A DNA stretch of 64,000 bases from Lachnospiraceae bacterium (GTDB lineage Bacteria; Bacillota; Clostridia; Lachnospirales; Lachnospiraceae), in contig JALCKY010000007.1 of NCBI GenBank assembly GCA_022647575.1, forward strand, positions 112,711-176,710, read 5' to 3'. Below the pieces are notes generated by a model. The model did no database searches. It was not told the DNA's origin and saw only the letters and a list, made by a program, of their open reading frames with translations. Both the position numbers and the translations under genes were made by a program. Positions 8,593-17,848 of this stretch are shown here, piece by piece. Numbering within the stretch: the first letter of the stretch is position 1; every line of letters begins with the position of its first letter.

Positions 8593-8781
8593 ATGAAAGC
8601 AGCAGTAGATCAGGAACAATGCATCGGATGCGGATTGTGCACGGGAACAGCACCGGCTGTTTTCCGCATGAATGATGACGGAAAGGCAGAAGCCTATAAA
8701 GAACCGGAAGAAAATGAAAAAGAAGCGGTCCAGGAAGCGATTGACGGATGCCCGGTATCTGCAATCTCGTGGGAATCCTGA
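8593..8781 (+). CDS. Monocluster [4Fe-4S] ferredoxin
   Basis: The 62-residue acidic protein has cluster ligands Cys10, Cys13, Cys16 (CIGCGLC) and Cys53 (GCPVSAI). That is enough for one [4Fe-4S] cluster, and the second cluster's ligands are absent, as in the Thermotoga/Clostridium single-cluster type. It would carry electrons at low potential in the cytosol. AAGGAGG precedes the ATG, and enolase follows after 24 bp. Confidence 0.93.
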   Translation: MKAAVDQEQCIGCGLCTGTAPAVFRMNDDGKAEAYKEPEENEKEAVQEAIDGCPVSAISWES

Positions 8782-8805
8782 ACCGGAGACCGGAAAGGAG
8801 AAATG

Positions 8806-10089
8806 ATGAACAGACGGAATATAGCAGAGGTCCACGGAAGAGAGATTCTTGACTCAAGAGGAAATCCGACCGTGGAAGCAGAGGTGATCCTGGAAGACGG
8901 AACGACAGGGACGGGAATGTCTCCGAGCGGTGCGTCTACAGGAGAGTTCGAAGCCCTGGAACTCCGGGACGGAGATGAACGGAGATACGGCGGAAAAGGA
9001 GTCAGCAAGGCAGTTGAAAATATCAGCACGGTAATCGACCGGCAGCTCAAAGGACATGACGCATCGGAGACTTATGAAATCGACCGTCTGATGATCGAAG
9101 CGGACGGTACGAAGGACAAGTCAAATCTGGGAGCGAACGCGATTCTTGCAGTTTCCATTGCAGGCGTGAGGGCTGCGTCCGCAAGTCTCGGAATACCGGT
9201 ATACCGGTTCCTGGGCGGTGTGAACGGAAACCGTCTGCCGGTTCCGATGATGAATATCCTGAACGGAGGCGTGCATGCCTCCAACACAGTGGATATCCAG
9301 GAGTTTATGATCATGCCGGTCGGTGCGCCGAATTTCCGGGAAGGACTGAGACAGTCGGCCGAAGTCTATCATTGTCTCCAGGGAATCCTGAAGAAGGAAA
9401 AGCTTGCCGTGTCCGTCGGCGACGAAGGCGGCTTTGCACCGGACCTGAAGAGTGATGAGGAAGTCATTGAGCATATCCTGAAAGCAGTCCGTGAAGCGGG
9501 ATACGAGGCCGGAAAGGATTTCGTTCTTGCACTGGACGCCGCCTCCAGTGAATGGAAAGGTGACGGCAGGGGAAAATACCTGCTTCCGAAGAGCGGCCGG
9601 AAATTCACAGCGGAAGAACTGATCAGTCATTGGGAAGAACTTGCATCGAAGTATCCGATTGTTTCGATTGAAGACGGTCTGGACGAGGAAGACTGGGACG
9701 GCTGGTCAGCTATGACGGAACGTCTCGGAAAGAAACTTCAGCTTGTCGGAGATGATCTTTTTGTGACCAATACGGAGAGGCTTTCCAAAGGTATCAGCAG
9801 GAAATGCGGCAATGCCATTCTGATCAAGCTGAATCAGATCGGTTCGGTTTCCGAGACGATGGACGCCGTCCGGATGGCTCAGCGTGCCGGTTATCGCACG
9901 ATTATTTCACACCGTTCCGGTGAGACGGAGGACACCACGATTGCGGACCTTGCCGTAGCGCTGAATGCCGGGCAGATCAAGACCGGTGCTCCCTGCCGGA
10001 CAGAGCGGGTAGCCAAATACAACAGGCTTCTGAGAATTGAGGAATCTTTGAAAAGCTCCGGCGTGTATGACGGCAGCCTGTTCAGATGA
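8806..10089 (+). CDS. eno: Enolase
   Basis: This 427-residue glycolytic enzyme interconverts 2-phosphoglycerate and phosphoenolpyruvate. Diagnostic blocks are [31 protein letters not shown], the metal ligand region [11 protein letters not shown], and SHRSGETED near the C-terminus with the catalytic Lys in LIKLNQIG. Two ATG codons are adjacent; the second is preferred because AAAGGAG then sits 5 nt away instead of 2. It is probably co-transcribed with the ferredoxin. Confidence 0.97.
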   Translation: MNRRNIAEVHGREILDSRGNPTVEAEVILEDGTTGTGMSPSGASTGEFEALELRDGDERRYGGKGVSKAVENISTVIDRQLKGHDASETYEIDRLMIEADGTKDKSNLGANAILAVSIAGVRAASASLGIPVYRFLGGVNGNRLPVPMMNILNGGVHASNTVDIQEFMIMPVGAPNFREGLRQSAEVYHCLQGILKKEKLAVSVGDEGGFAPDLKSDEEVIEHILKAVREAGYEAGKDFVLALDAASSEWKGDGRGKYLLPKSGRKFTAEELISHWEELASKYPIVSIEDGLDEEDWDGWSAMTERLGKKLQLVGDDLFVTNTERLSKGISRKCGNAILIKLNQIGSVSETMDAVRMAQRAGYRTIISHRSGETEDTTIADLAVALNAGQIKTGAPCRTERVAKYNRLLRIEESLKSSGVYDGSLFR

Positions 10090-10175
10090 CAGGTTTATGC
10101 CGGAACTCCTGAGGAAGCGCGAGAATTCGGAAGAAACTTTGCAGCTGTGCCGGCATGATGAAAAGAGGTACAGGA

Positions 10176-11335
10176 ATGGATAAGAACGGCAGTTCAGAAG
10201 AGAACCGTGAGGCTCTTCTGAAAGAATATGTGACCAGGCTGAGTCAGGGAGAAAGCCTGGCAGCGGTAAGAAAAGATTTTGTTTCAAAATTTCAGAGCGT
10301 GGATGCATCGGAAATCATGAAGGCGGAGCAGAATCTGATTTCAGGAGGCATGCCGCCTGCCAAGGTGCAGAAGCTCTGCGACGTTCATTCAGCCTTATTT
10401 CACGGCGCTGTGCAGGAAGAGAAGAGTACCGGTGCAGAGATAGCAGGACATCCGGTAAATATCTTTGCTGCCGAAAATGATGCCATTTCCCGGGAAATCT
10501 ATGAAGTCAGGGAATGTCTGGCAGCCGGCGCCGGCCGGACAGCTGTATCGGAAAAACTGAAGGCCTTTCGGGCTGCGTCCGTGCATTATGCTGAAAAAGG
10601 GGATCTGATCTATCCTCTTCTGAAAAGCAAATACGGTGTAACCGGCCCGGCGGATGTGATGTGGGCAGTGGATGACGAGATCAGAGTTGAAACTAAATTT
10701 CTGATTGAAGCCGGTGATTTGCTGCCGGACTATCCGGAAAGAATTATTTTACCGATGAGGACTGGATGCGGATCTACTATGAACTTTCTGCTTATGAGCA
10801 TACGCTTTCCGGCGGACTGCCTGTCTGGGAGGCGGCTGAACGCAGACGCGAAGAACTGAAGCGAGTCCATGGGCAGGGAACAGCGGGTTCGGCCAAAGAG
10901 GGCGGATCCGCAGCCGGTGCAGAGAATCCGGTATCGCTGGGAAGCGGTCATATGACGCCCGAACAGATTGAATGCGTTCTCAATACGATTCCGATGGAGC
11001 TGACTTTTATTGATGAGAATAACATCAACTGTTTCTTCAATGCGGGGAAGAAAGTATTCAAGCGTCCGGACGAAGCAATCGGCAGGCAAGTGTTTCTCTG
11101 CCATCCTCCGAAATATGCGGCGATGGCCAGACAGATCATCGACGAACTGAAAAGCGGAGTTCAGGACAGCGTGGATATATGGATGACCAAAGGCGGCGGT
11201 CCGCTTCTTGTCCGCTATATGGCGGTCAGAAATCAGGATGGAAAATATGTCGGTACGCTGGAATGCGTTCAGAAGATGAAAGTCGCAAAGAAATATTTCG
11301 CGGAAACAGAAAAAGCGGGAAAGGGGAACTCCTGA
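10176..11335 (+). pseudogene. DUF438/hemerythrin/PAS protein, split by a one-base deletion
   Basis: The first part (start 10176, AAAGAGG 7 nt upstream) has a DUF438-like N-terminus and a hemerythrin-like segment with HYAEKGDLIYPLL. The second part, in the +1 frame from about 10740, continues with DEDWMRIYYELSAYEH and a C-terminal PAS-like domain. Adding one A in the GGAAAG run at 10738-10741 joins the two frames seamlessly (YPEKNYFTDEDWM) and gives 386 residues, normal for DUF438 proteins. The family is thought to sense redox or gases through iron and PAS domains. Either a recent pseudogene or a sequence error; the rest of the frame is undamaged. Confidence 0.8.
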
Positions 11336-11349
11336 AAGCTCTAAAAAAA

Positions 11350-11409
11350 GTACTGGTCTTCCGGGTACAGTTCAATCGTACCCCCGGAGGACCGGTACCT
11401 TCTTTTTTT
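11350..11409 (+). terminator. Strong Rho-independent terminator
   Basis: A 16-bp stem with two G-T pairs (11350-11365 with 11383-11398) is followed by CTTCTTTTTTT. It closes the eno/DUF438 region. Confidence 0.85.
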
Positions 11410-11456
11410 GTACTGAGAAATTCCCGTCAGTCATCTGCAGGCGCAGATTTTTTAAG

Positions 11457-11612
11457 TCAGACGTATCCGTATTTTCCGTAGGCGGTTTCCGGATGTTTAT
11501 TGATCTTCTGTACCCTGCGTCCGGATTTCCCCGACCATGTTTTCAGACATCCTTCGAGATAGTTGATACCGATCACAGCAGCAAGAATTGCCAGCGGCTC
11601 TAAAATCATCAT
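11457..11612 (-). CDS. Small single-span membrane protein
   Basis: The frame encodes 51 residues. The start at 11612 has AAAGGAGG 8 nt upstream, as good as any in the window. The N-terminal segment MMILEPLAILAAVIGINYL is hydrophobic and could span the membrane. The C-terminal half is basic (KTWSGKSGRRVQKINK) and ends in an aromatic tail. It is divergent from the AraC-family gene, and the direct repeats at 11695-11731 lie between them. No family was recognised; the ribosome site is the main support. Confidence 0.55.
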   Translation of the reverse strand: MMILEPLAILAAVIGINYLEGCLKTWSGKSGRRVQKINKHPETAYGKYGYV

Positions 11613-11694
11613 ATTGGATTCCTCCTTTTCAAGAATCATTTGCTTTTATTTGAATCTGGGATTATTATAAGCTTGGAAAAGGGACAATAATACT

Positions 11695-11731
11695 CTGTAA
11701 ACGCCTGAATATGAACTGTAAGCGACTGAAT
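11695..11731. promoter_or_regulatory. Tandem 16-bp direct repeats, probable AraC-family binding site
   Basis: CTGTAAACGCCTGAAT and CTGTAAGCGACTGAAT differ at two positions and are spaced with a 21-bp period, two helical turns. Direct repeats with this phase are typical of AraC-family activators. They lie between the small membrane gene and the AraC gene, so autoregulation or control of the divergent gene is likely. Confidence 0.55.
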
Positions 11732-11807
11732 TGGATTAAAAATATTCTAAAAACGCCATTTATATAAAATCAGTTTTTAAAATCTGCTTTCGGGGAGGAA
11801 TTCGGAA

Positions 11808-12713
11808 ATGATTCTGCCGGTTGTCAAGCAGCTTGATCTGGATGAGAACCGTCTTGAAAAGGTCAGGGGACTGACGAACGAATATCCTTATGCCATGCAT
11901 GTCACGGACTATGCCAGAATCAGGATCCCCTGGCACTGGCATGAGGCCGTGGAACTGAAATATCAGATGAAGGGCTGTTCCGATGTTGTCACGAACCATA
12001 CGACTTACCGGATCCATGCCGGTGAAGGTCTTTTCCTGAACAGCAATGTTCTTTCCTGTTCATACAGGACAGAAGGGGAAAAGGCATCCGTTTCAGCGGA
12101 GCATATTTTTCATCCGGTTCTTCTGTCCGGACACTTTCACAGTGTTTTTGAAACGCGTTATATCAATCCGATTATCCGGAATCCCCAGATTGAAGGCATT
12201 GTGATAACGGAAGACATTCCCTACGGAAAAGAAATGCTTAAGAAACTTCTGTGCCTGAACCGTCTTCAGGAAAAGGAGCACGTGGAGATGGAAACGCGCT
12301 GCCTCCTTTCCGAAATCTGGCTTCTTCTTTATCGTGAAATCCAGGAAAACGGAGTCTCCGGCATCCCGGTCGATTCACAGGATAAAGAACGGATTTTAAG
12401 CATGATGACCTATATCCATCAGCATTACCCGGAAAGCATTACCCTTGAGGGGATTGCCTCTTCTGCCGGGGTCAGCAAGCGGGAATGCCTCCGATGCTTC
12501 AAAAAGAATCTGGACCGGACGCCTTTTGATTATCTTCTTTCTTACCGGCTTCAGCGTGCCTGTGAAATCCTGACCGATACGGATCATCAGATTACGGAAG
12601 TTGCCCTTGAGACCGGTCTCGGGAACTGCGCACATTTCGGTAAAGTTTTTAAAAATGAATACGGAATGTCACCGGGGAGATACCGCAAAGAATCTTCTGC
12701 CGCAAAAGAATAG
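11808..12713 (+). CDS. AraC-family transcriptional regulator
   Basis: The 301-residue protein has an N-terminal cupin-like ligand domain (IPWHWHEAVELKYQMKG) and two C-terminal helix-turn-helices, beginning around SITLEGIASSAGVSKRECLR and ending with GLGNCAHFGKVFKNEYGMSPGRYR. Proteins of this layout bind a small ligand and activate a neighbouring promoter. Tandem direct repeats lie about 80 bp upstream. Endonuclease IV follows within 40 bp, so it may head the downstream run. The ligand is unknown. Confidence 0.93.
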   Translation: MILPVVKQLDLDENRLEKVRGLTNEYPYAMHVTDYARIRIPWHWHEAVELKYQMKGCSDVVTNHTTYRIHAGEGLFLNSNVLSCSYRTEGEKASVSAEHIFHPVLLSGHFHSVFETRYINPIIRNPQIEGIVITEDIPYGKEMLKKLLCLNRLQEKEHVEMETRCLLSEIWLLLYREIQENGVSGIPVDSQDKERILSMMTYIHQHYPESITLEGIASSAGVSKRECLRCFKKNLDRTPFDYLLSYRLQRACEILTDTDHQITEVALETGLGNCAHFGKVFKNEYGMSPGRYRKESSAAKE

Positions 12714-12749
12714 ATGTTTTCAGAACAGGCTGGGAAAGGAGCATGCGGA

Positions 12750-13589
12750 ATGTTTGCTGTCGGATGTCATCTGTCAGCTTCAAAAGGTTTTGTGCATATG
12801 GGAGAGGAAGCTCTTTCCCTGAAGGCAGACACGTTTCAGTTCTTTACGAGGAATCCGCGCGGAGGAAATGCGAAAGAAGCGGATCCGGAAGATGCGGCCG
12901 GCCTGCGGGAAATCATGCAGGAGCATTCTTTCCCCGTTCTTCTGGCACACGCTCCCTATACCATGAATCTGTGTTCATCAAATCCGGAAATCAGGACTTT
13001 CGGGGAAGAAATGATGCGTGACGATCTTGCACGCATGGAAATGCTTCCGGGGAACCTGTATAATTTCCATCCCGGCAGCCATACCGGACAGGGAACTGAA
13101 AAAGGCATAGCGGAAATCACGGACATCCTGAACCGTCTTCTGACCCCGGATATGCATACCACAGTCCTTTTGGAAACCATGGCTGGAAAAGGGTCGGAAA
13201 TCGGCGGTCGGTTTGAAGAACTGCGGCAGATTCTGGAAGGAGTCAGACTGCGGGAGCATATCGGCGTCTGTCTCGATACTTGCCATGTGCATGATGCCGG
13301 CTATGATATTGTCCATGATCCCGACCGGGTCTTTTCTGAATTTGACCGGATCGTAGGCATGGAGTACCTGAAGGCGGTTCATCTGAACGACAGCAAAAAT
13401 GCCTGCGGCAGCCATAAAGACCGCCATGAAAAACTCGGTGAGGGATGCATCGGTGCGGAAGCGCTTGAGAGAATCGTGACGCATCCCCTGATCCGGAATC
13501 TTCCTTTTTACATGGAAACACCGAATGATCTCGATGGGTATAGGCGGGAAATAGCCCTGGTGAGAAAATGGCATTCCGGGGCAGAATGA
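12750..13589 (+). CDS. nfo: Endonuclease IV (AP endonuclease, TIM barrel)
   Basis: The 279-residue enzyme cuts DNA 5' of abasic sites in base excision repair. Family motifs are the start GCHLSASKG, NFHPGSH, LLETMAGKG, CLDTCHVHDAGYD and the C-terminal HLNDSKNACGSHKDRHEKLGEG; their His, Asp and Glu residues bind the zinc cluster. The start at 12750 is chosen because GGGAAAGGAG lies 8 nt upstream; an upstream in-frame ATG overlaps the AraC stop region. Confidence 0.95.
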   Translation: MFAVGCHLSASKGFVHMGEEALSLKADTFQFFTRNPRGGNAKEADPEDAAGLREIMQEHSFPVLLAHAPYTMNLCSSNPEIRTFGEEMMRDDLARMEMLPGNLYNFHPGSHTGQGTEKGIAEITDILNRLLTPDMHTTVLLETMAGKGSEIGGRFEELRQILEGVRLREHIGVCLDTCHVHDAGYDIVHDPDRVFSEFDRIVGMEYLKAVHLNDSKNACGSHKDRHEKLGEGCIGAEALERIVTHPLIRNLPFYMETPNDLDGYRREIALVRKWHSGAE

Positions 13590-13647
13590 GGACCCTATTG
13601 TCCCGGGAGAAGGAATCGGTTAAAATGAAAAAAAGGATGAAAAGAAC

Positions 13648-14415
13648 ATGAACAGCGGAGAATGGATTAGAGAAGAATTTTCGGTAACCGGACTTTCGGT
13701 TGACGCTGTTTATCACGAACAGGATGTCCGTGAAATCTTCATGCCGCTGCTCCGGCTGTGGACAGAGCGCCAGAAAAAACTCGGCCGGAGAATGTTTATT
13801 TTCATGGCTGCGCCTCCCGGCTGCGGGAAATCAACCCTGGCTGCGTTCCTTGAGAAACTGTCGCGGGAACCGGATGCAGAAGGAGTGCTGACACCGGTGC
13901 AGGCAGCAGGAATGGACGGCTTTCATCACACGGCCGCTTATCTGAAAAGCCATACGGATATAAGAGACGGCAGAACCATTCTGCTGGATGACATCAAAGG
14001 GGCACCGCAGACTTTTGACACGGAGAAGCTTGCAGGAAAGCTTCGGGAAGCCAGTCTCAGTGAAAAACTCTGCTGGCCGGTGTACAGCCGTACAGAGCAC
14101 GATGTACTGGAAGATGTTATCGAAATTAAGGAAAAAATCCTGATTGTGGAAGGAAATTATCTGCTTCTGAACTGCCGGCCGTGGAAGGAAATCGCCCGGG
14201 AGTTCTGTGATTACGGCATCTATCTTTATGCGGACCCGGCCGTGCTGAAAAAGCGCCTGATTGAGCGAAAGGTGGCCAGCGGACATTCAGAAAAAGATGC
14301 GGCAGACTTTTATGAGTTTTCTGACGGCAGGAATGCATCCCTGGTTCTGGAGGACCGTCCGGAAACGGATCTGGTTCTGGAGGTCAGGGACGGAAGATAC
14401 ATACGCAGGAACTGA
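13648..14415 (+). CDS. Nucleoside/sugar kinase-like P-loop protein (YggC/uridine kinase-like)
   Basis: The 255-residue protein has the Walker A motif AAPPGCGKST near residue 52, a MDGFHH motif (uridine-kinase/phosphoribulokinase-like substrate Asp) near 90, and ILIVEGNYLLL as the Walker B strand. These place it with the YggC/YfdG-type nucleoside or fructoside kinases. The substrate cannot be read from the sequence. It lies in the same run as pirin and a nitroreductase. Confidence 0.85.
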   Translation: MNSGEWIREEFSVTGLSVDAVYHEQDVREIFMPLLRLWTERQKKLGRRMFIFMAAPPGCGKSTLAAFLEKLSREPDAEGVLTPVQAAGMDGFHHTAAYLKSHTDIRDGRTILLDDIKGAPQTFDTEKLAGKLREASLSEKLCWPVYSRTEHDVLEDVIEIKEKILIVEGNYLLLNCRPWKEIAREFCDYGIYLYADPAVLKKRLIERKVASGHSEKDAADFYEFSDGRNASLVLEDRPETDLVLEVRDGRYIRRN

Positions 14416-14464
14416 CTGCGTGAAAAAATAGAACAGGTTTCTTCCGTGATAAGGAGGATCAAGA

Positions 14465-15307
14465 ATGGACAGGACCATTTCAAAAGCGGTACAGGGATTT
14501 CAGACCGTTGACGGGGCAGGAGTGCATCTTGTCCGTGTGCTGGGCGGCGATACGGTTCAGGACTTTGATCCGATTCTGATGCTGGATTCCTTTGACAGCT
14601 GCAATCCGGATGATTATACGGCCGGATTCCCGATGCATCCGCACAGAGGAATTGAAACAATCAGCTATGTTGTCAGCGGCACGATGAGACACAAAGACAG
14701 CCTGGGAAATACAGATGACATTCATGACGGAGAAGTACAGTGGATGACCGCGGGAGCCGGCATTCTCCACGAAGAATTGATTCCGGCAGCACCGCGGCTG
14801 CTCGGCGTTCAGCTCTGGCTGAACCTGCCGGCCAAAGAGAAGATGATTCCGTCTTCCTACCGCAGCATCCGCCGGGAAAATATTCCGGAGAAGGCTTTCA
14901 GCGGAGGACTGATCCGGATCCTTTCCGGAACGTATAACGGGATTTCCGGCTATCAGCCGGCACATCTTCCGCTTGATTATTACGACATCCATCTGGACCC
15001 CGGGGCGGAATTCCGGATGGATACGGAACAGGAAAGTTCGGTCATGCTCTTTACGCTTCAGGGAGAAGTGAGTGTCGGGGGCAGAAGGATTCCTGAAAAA
15101 ACAGCAGTGCATCTGACGGAGGGAACTTCCCTGACCATGAAAAACGGAAGCAGTCCGGCCTGCGTGCTCTTTATGAGCAGCCGTGCACTCAGGGAGCCCG
15201 TCTGCTGGGGAGGACCGATTGTCATGAATACACAGGAAGAACTGAATCAGGCTTTTTCGGATCTGGAATCCGGCAGTTTCTTAAAAAATGAAGTCGACTA
15301 TCAATGA
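14465..15307 (+). CDS. Pirin family bicupin protein
   Basis: The 280-residue protein has two cupin folds. The first contains the metal ligands in FPMHPHRGIETISYVVSG and GEVQWMTAGAGILHEE. Bacterial pirins act as quercetinase-like dioxygenases or as redox-linked regulators. The second cupin (around residues 170-240) lacks an obvious His set, as is usual. AAGGAGG precedes the ATG. Confidence 0.93.
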   Translation: MDRTISKAVQGFQTVDGAGVHLVRVLGGDTVQDFDPILMLDSFDSCNPDDYTAGFPMHPHRGIETISYVVSGTMRHKDSLGNTDDIHDGEVQWMTAGAGILHEELIPAAPRLLGVQLWLNLPAKEKMIPSSYRSIRRENIPEKAFSGGLIRILSGTYNGISGYQPAHLPLDYYDIHLDPGAEFRMDTEQESSVMLFTLQGEVSVGGRRIPEKTAVHLTEGTSLTMKNGSSPACVLFMSSRALREPVCWGGPIVMNTQEELNQAFSDLESGSFLKNEVDYQ

Positions 15308-15381
15308 CATAAACGGATGATCAGAAATGCCGGCAGGATATTCAAAACGGGACATGCGGAATCAGCGCAGAAAGGAAAAAA

Positions 15382-15954
15382 ATGAAAATACAGGAATCTC
15401 TTCAGAATCGCAGAACTTATTATTCAATTGACAGTACGCTTCCGGTTGAAGAAAAACAGGTAGAGGAACTGGTCAGCTCACTTACGAAACTTGTGCCGGA
15501 TGCCTTCAACATGAAGAGCGCCCGCGCGGCGGCAGTATTCGGTGATGCTCACCGGAAGCTGTGGGACGGTATTTATGAAGCTTTCGGAGGAAAAGTGGCC
15601 AGGGAAAAGATTGATTCCTTCCGGGCCGGTGCCGGCACGATCCTCTATTTCTATGATCAGGATACCGTACAATCGATGCAGGAAAAATTCCCGGCGTATG
15701 CCGGCAATTTCCCAATCTGGGCACAGCAGGCAAACGGCATGCTGCAGATTTCAATCTGGAGCGGTCTGAGGGAACTGGGAATCGGCGCTTCCCTGCAGCA
15801 TTACAATCCGGTTATTGATGAGACCGTCAGCAGGCTCTTTTCTCTGCCGGCAGGCTGGAAGCTGATTGCCCAGATGCCTTTCGGCGGAATTGTATCGGAG
15901 CCGCAGGCAAAGGAGAAGGAAGACATCTCCAAGCGCGTGCTGATCTTCCGCTGA
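15382..15954 (+). CDS. Nitroreductase family flavoprotein
   Basis: The 190-residue protein belongs to the FMN-dependent nitroreductase fold of the small NfsB/HbN1 type. Evidence is the N-terminal QNRRTYYSID, the FNMKSARAAAVFG segment that contacts FMN, and the GLRELGIGASLQHYNP block near residue 135. It reduces nitro compounds, quinones or an unknown metabolite in the cytosol with NAD(P)H. It is followed closely by the nucleoside phosphorylase gene. Confidence 0.92.
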   Translation: MKIQESLQNRRTYYSIDSTLPVEEKQVEELVSSLTKLVPDAFNMKSARAAAVFGDAHRKLWDGIYEAFGGKVAREKIDSFRAGAGTILYFYDQDTVQSMQEKFPAYAGNFPIWAQQANGMLQISIWSGLRELGIGASLQHYNPVIDETVSRLFSLPAGWKLIAQMPFGGIVSEPQAKEKEDISKRVLIFR

Positions 15955-15998
15955 TGAAGCAGAAAGATTTTCCCGGATGAGGCAGAAGAGGATCCTGT

Positions 15999-16763
15999 AT
16001 GACTTTGATTAAAAATGAAATTCCGATACTGGAATACGATGATGAACAGACGGCGGTCATTATGCCGGACCGGGACAGGACGTCATCTTTTCCCGAGAGG
16101 GCGGTCTTTCCGTTTCTGTATGATGAAGTCGACAAATACGCGGAACAGAATCACTGCCGGAAAATCGGTGAGTTCATCAGTGCCACGAAAATATACCCGA
16201 TCTTTGTCACGGAATTCCGGGGAAAGCAGATCTGTCTCTGCCAGGCTCCGGTCGGTGCTTCGGCCGCTGTCCAGATCATGGATTATCTGATCGGGTACGG
16301 TGTTAAGAAAATCATTTCGGCGGGAAGCTGCGGCACGCTGAAGGATCTTCCGGAAAATGAATTCCTGGTTCCCGTCGAAGCGCTGCGGTGCGAAGGAACT
16401 TCGTATCATTATCTTCCTCCGGCCAGGACCGTGTCCGTCAGCCCGGCGGCGGTCGAAGCCATAGAAACCGCACTGAAGGAAAACGGGATACGCTGCAGAC
16501 GATGCAGAACCTGGACGACTGACGGCTTTTTCCGGGAAACGAAAGAAATGGTCGGGTACAGGAAATCGGAAGGCTTCGATACCGTGGAGATGGAATGCGC
16601 TTCCCTGGCTGCCTGTGCGGAATTCCGGAAGGCGGTTTTCGGACAGATTCTTTTTACGGCAGATACTCTTGCAAATGTCGAATCACATGAGGACAGGAAC
16701 TGGGGCCTGGATTCTTTCCCCCTGGCATTGAAAGTATGTCTTGATGCTGCTGTCATTCTTTAA
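15999..16763 (+). CDS. Nucleoside phosphorylase
   Basis: The 254-residue protein is of the PNP/UDP phosphorylase superfamily. It shows the conserved APVGASAAVQIMDYLIGYG and IISAGSCGTL strands, and VEMECASLAACAEF, where Glu-Met-Glu binds ribose. It cleaves a purine or pyrimidine nucleoside with phosphate. An unusual amino-terminal extension of about 40 residues precedes the first strand. The base specificity is not evident. Confidence 0.92.
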   Translation: MTLIKNEIPILEYDDEQTAVIMPDRDRTSSFPERAVFPFLYDEVDKYAEQNHCRKIGEFISATKIYPIFVTEFRGKQICLCQAPVGASAAVQIMDYLIGYGVKKIISAGSCGTLKDLPENEFLVPVEALRCEGTSYHYLPPARTVSVSPAAVEAIETALKENGIRCRRCRTWTTDGFFRETKEMVGYRKSEGFDTVEMECASLAACAEFRKAVFGQILFTADTLANVESHEDRNWGLDSFPLALKVCLDAAVIL

Positions 16764-16783
16764 CGATACAGAAGGAGGAGAAA

Positions 16784-17821
16784 ATGACCACTTTAATTAT
16801 TACCATTCTGATAGTGATTGCAGTACTCGCCCTGCTGATCAACAACATCCGCATTGTTCCGCAGGCCAATGCTTTTGTCCTGGAAACGCTTGGAAAATAT
16901 TCCGGAACCTGGCAGGCAGGTCTTCATGTGAAGATTCCTTTTATCCAGAGGGTGGCTGCAAAAGTGTCCCTGAAGGAAATCTGCTGTGACTTTGAACCGC
17001 AGCCGGTCATCACGAAAGATAATGTGACGATGATGATCGATTCGGTCGTATTCTGCAAGGTGTTTGATTCGAAGCTTTATGCCTACGGGGTGACGAACCC
17101 GATCGATGCGCTTGAGAAATTATCGGCGACGACGCTTCGTTCAGTCGTAGGCGATATGGAACTTGATCAGACTCTGACGTCTAGGGAAGAGATCAATGCC
17201 AAGCTGCTGAAGATTCTGGATGAGGCAACGGATCCGTGGGGAATCAAGGTGACCCGCGTAGAGATCAAGAACATCCAGCCGCCGGCGGAGATTGCCGAGG
17301 TTATGTCAAAGCAGATGCGTGCAGAACGCGAAAGACGCCAGACAGTCCTTGAAGCCCAGGCCCATAAGGAAGCCGTGGTTTCCCGCGCAGAAGGCGACAA
17401 GCAGGCGAAGATCCTGTCGGCGGAAGCAGAGAAACAGGCGCAGATCAGTCTTGCTGAAGGAAAAGCAAAATCGATTGAACTGACCTATACCGCGGAGGCG
17501 GAAGGTTTAAGGCGCATCAAGGAAGCCGGAATCGACAGCACGGTCATCCGTCTGAAAGGCATTGAAGCCCTGAAGCAGGTGGCTGACGGAAGGGCAACGA
17601 AGATTTTCCTTCCCTCGGATATGTCCGATGTGCTGACGCACCTGGGGGTTGCCGGAGAAATCATCGGAGTCGGAGATGCAACGGCAATCGATTATTCGGA
17701 GAAAGCAAAGGCGGTTTCTAAAACGGATGCCTGCCTTTCCGGAGACAGCAGCAGGGGAACGCTGGATGCCAAGAAAACCGGCGATGAGATCAGTGCGGAT
17801 ATCGAAGGACGTTCCGACTGA
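16784..17821 (+). CDS. SPFH/stomatin-like membrane protein
   Basis: The 345-residue protein has an N-terminal membrane anchor (LIITILIVIAVLALLI), a band-7/SPFH domain (IVPQANAFVLETLGKYSGTW through VEIKNIQPPAEI) and an Ala/Glu/Lys-rich coiled coil (residues 185-240). Stomatins form large membrane rings and organise microdomains. Bacterial copies often sit beside an NfeD protease partner, but none is next to it here. GGAGGAG precedes the ATG. Confidence 0.95.
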   Translation: MTTLIITILIVIAVLALLINNIRIVPQANAFVLETLGKYSGTWQAGLHVKIPFIQRVAAKVSLKEICCDFEPQPVITKDNVTMMIDSVVFCKVFDSKLYAYGVTNPIDALEKLSATTLRSVVGDMELDQTLTSREEINAKLLKILDEATDPWGIKVTRVEIKNIQPPAEIAEVMSKQMRAERERRQTVLEAQAHKEAVVSRAEGDKQAKILSAEAEKQAQISLAEGKAKSIELTYTAEAEGLRRIKEAGIDSTVIRLKGIEALKQVADGRATKIFLPSDMSDVLTHLGVAGEIIGVGDATAIDYSEKAKAVSKTDACLSGDSSRGTLDAKKTGDEISADIEGRSD

Positions 17822-17848
17822 AAGGTGCGCACATTCAAGGAGAGATGA

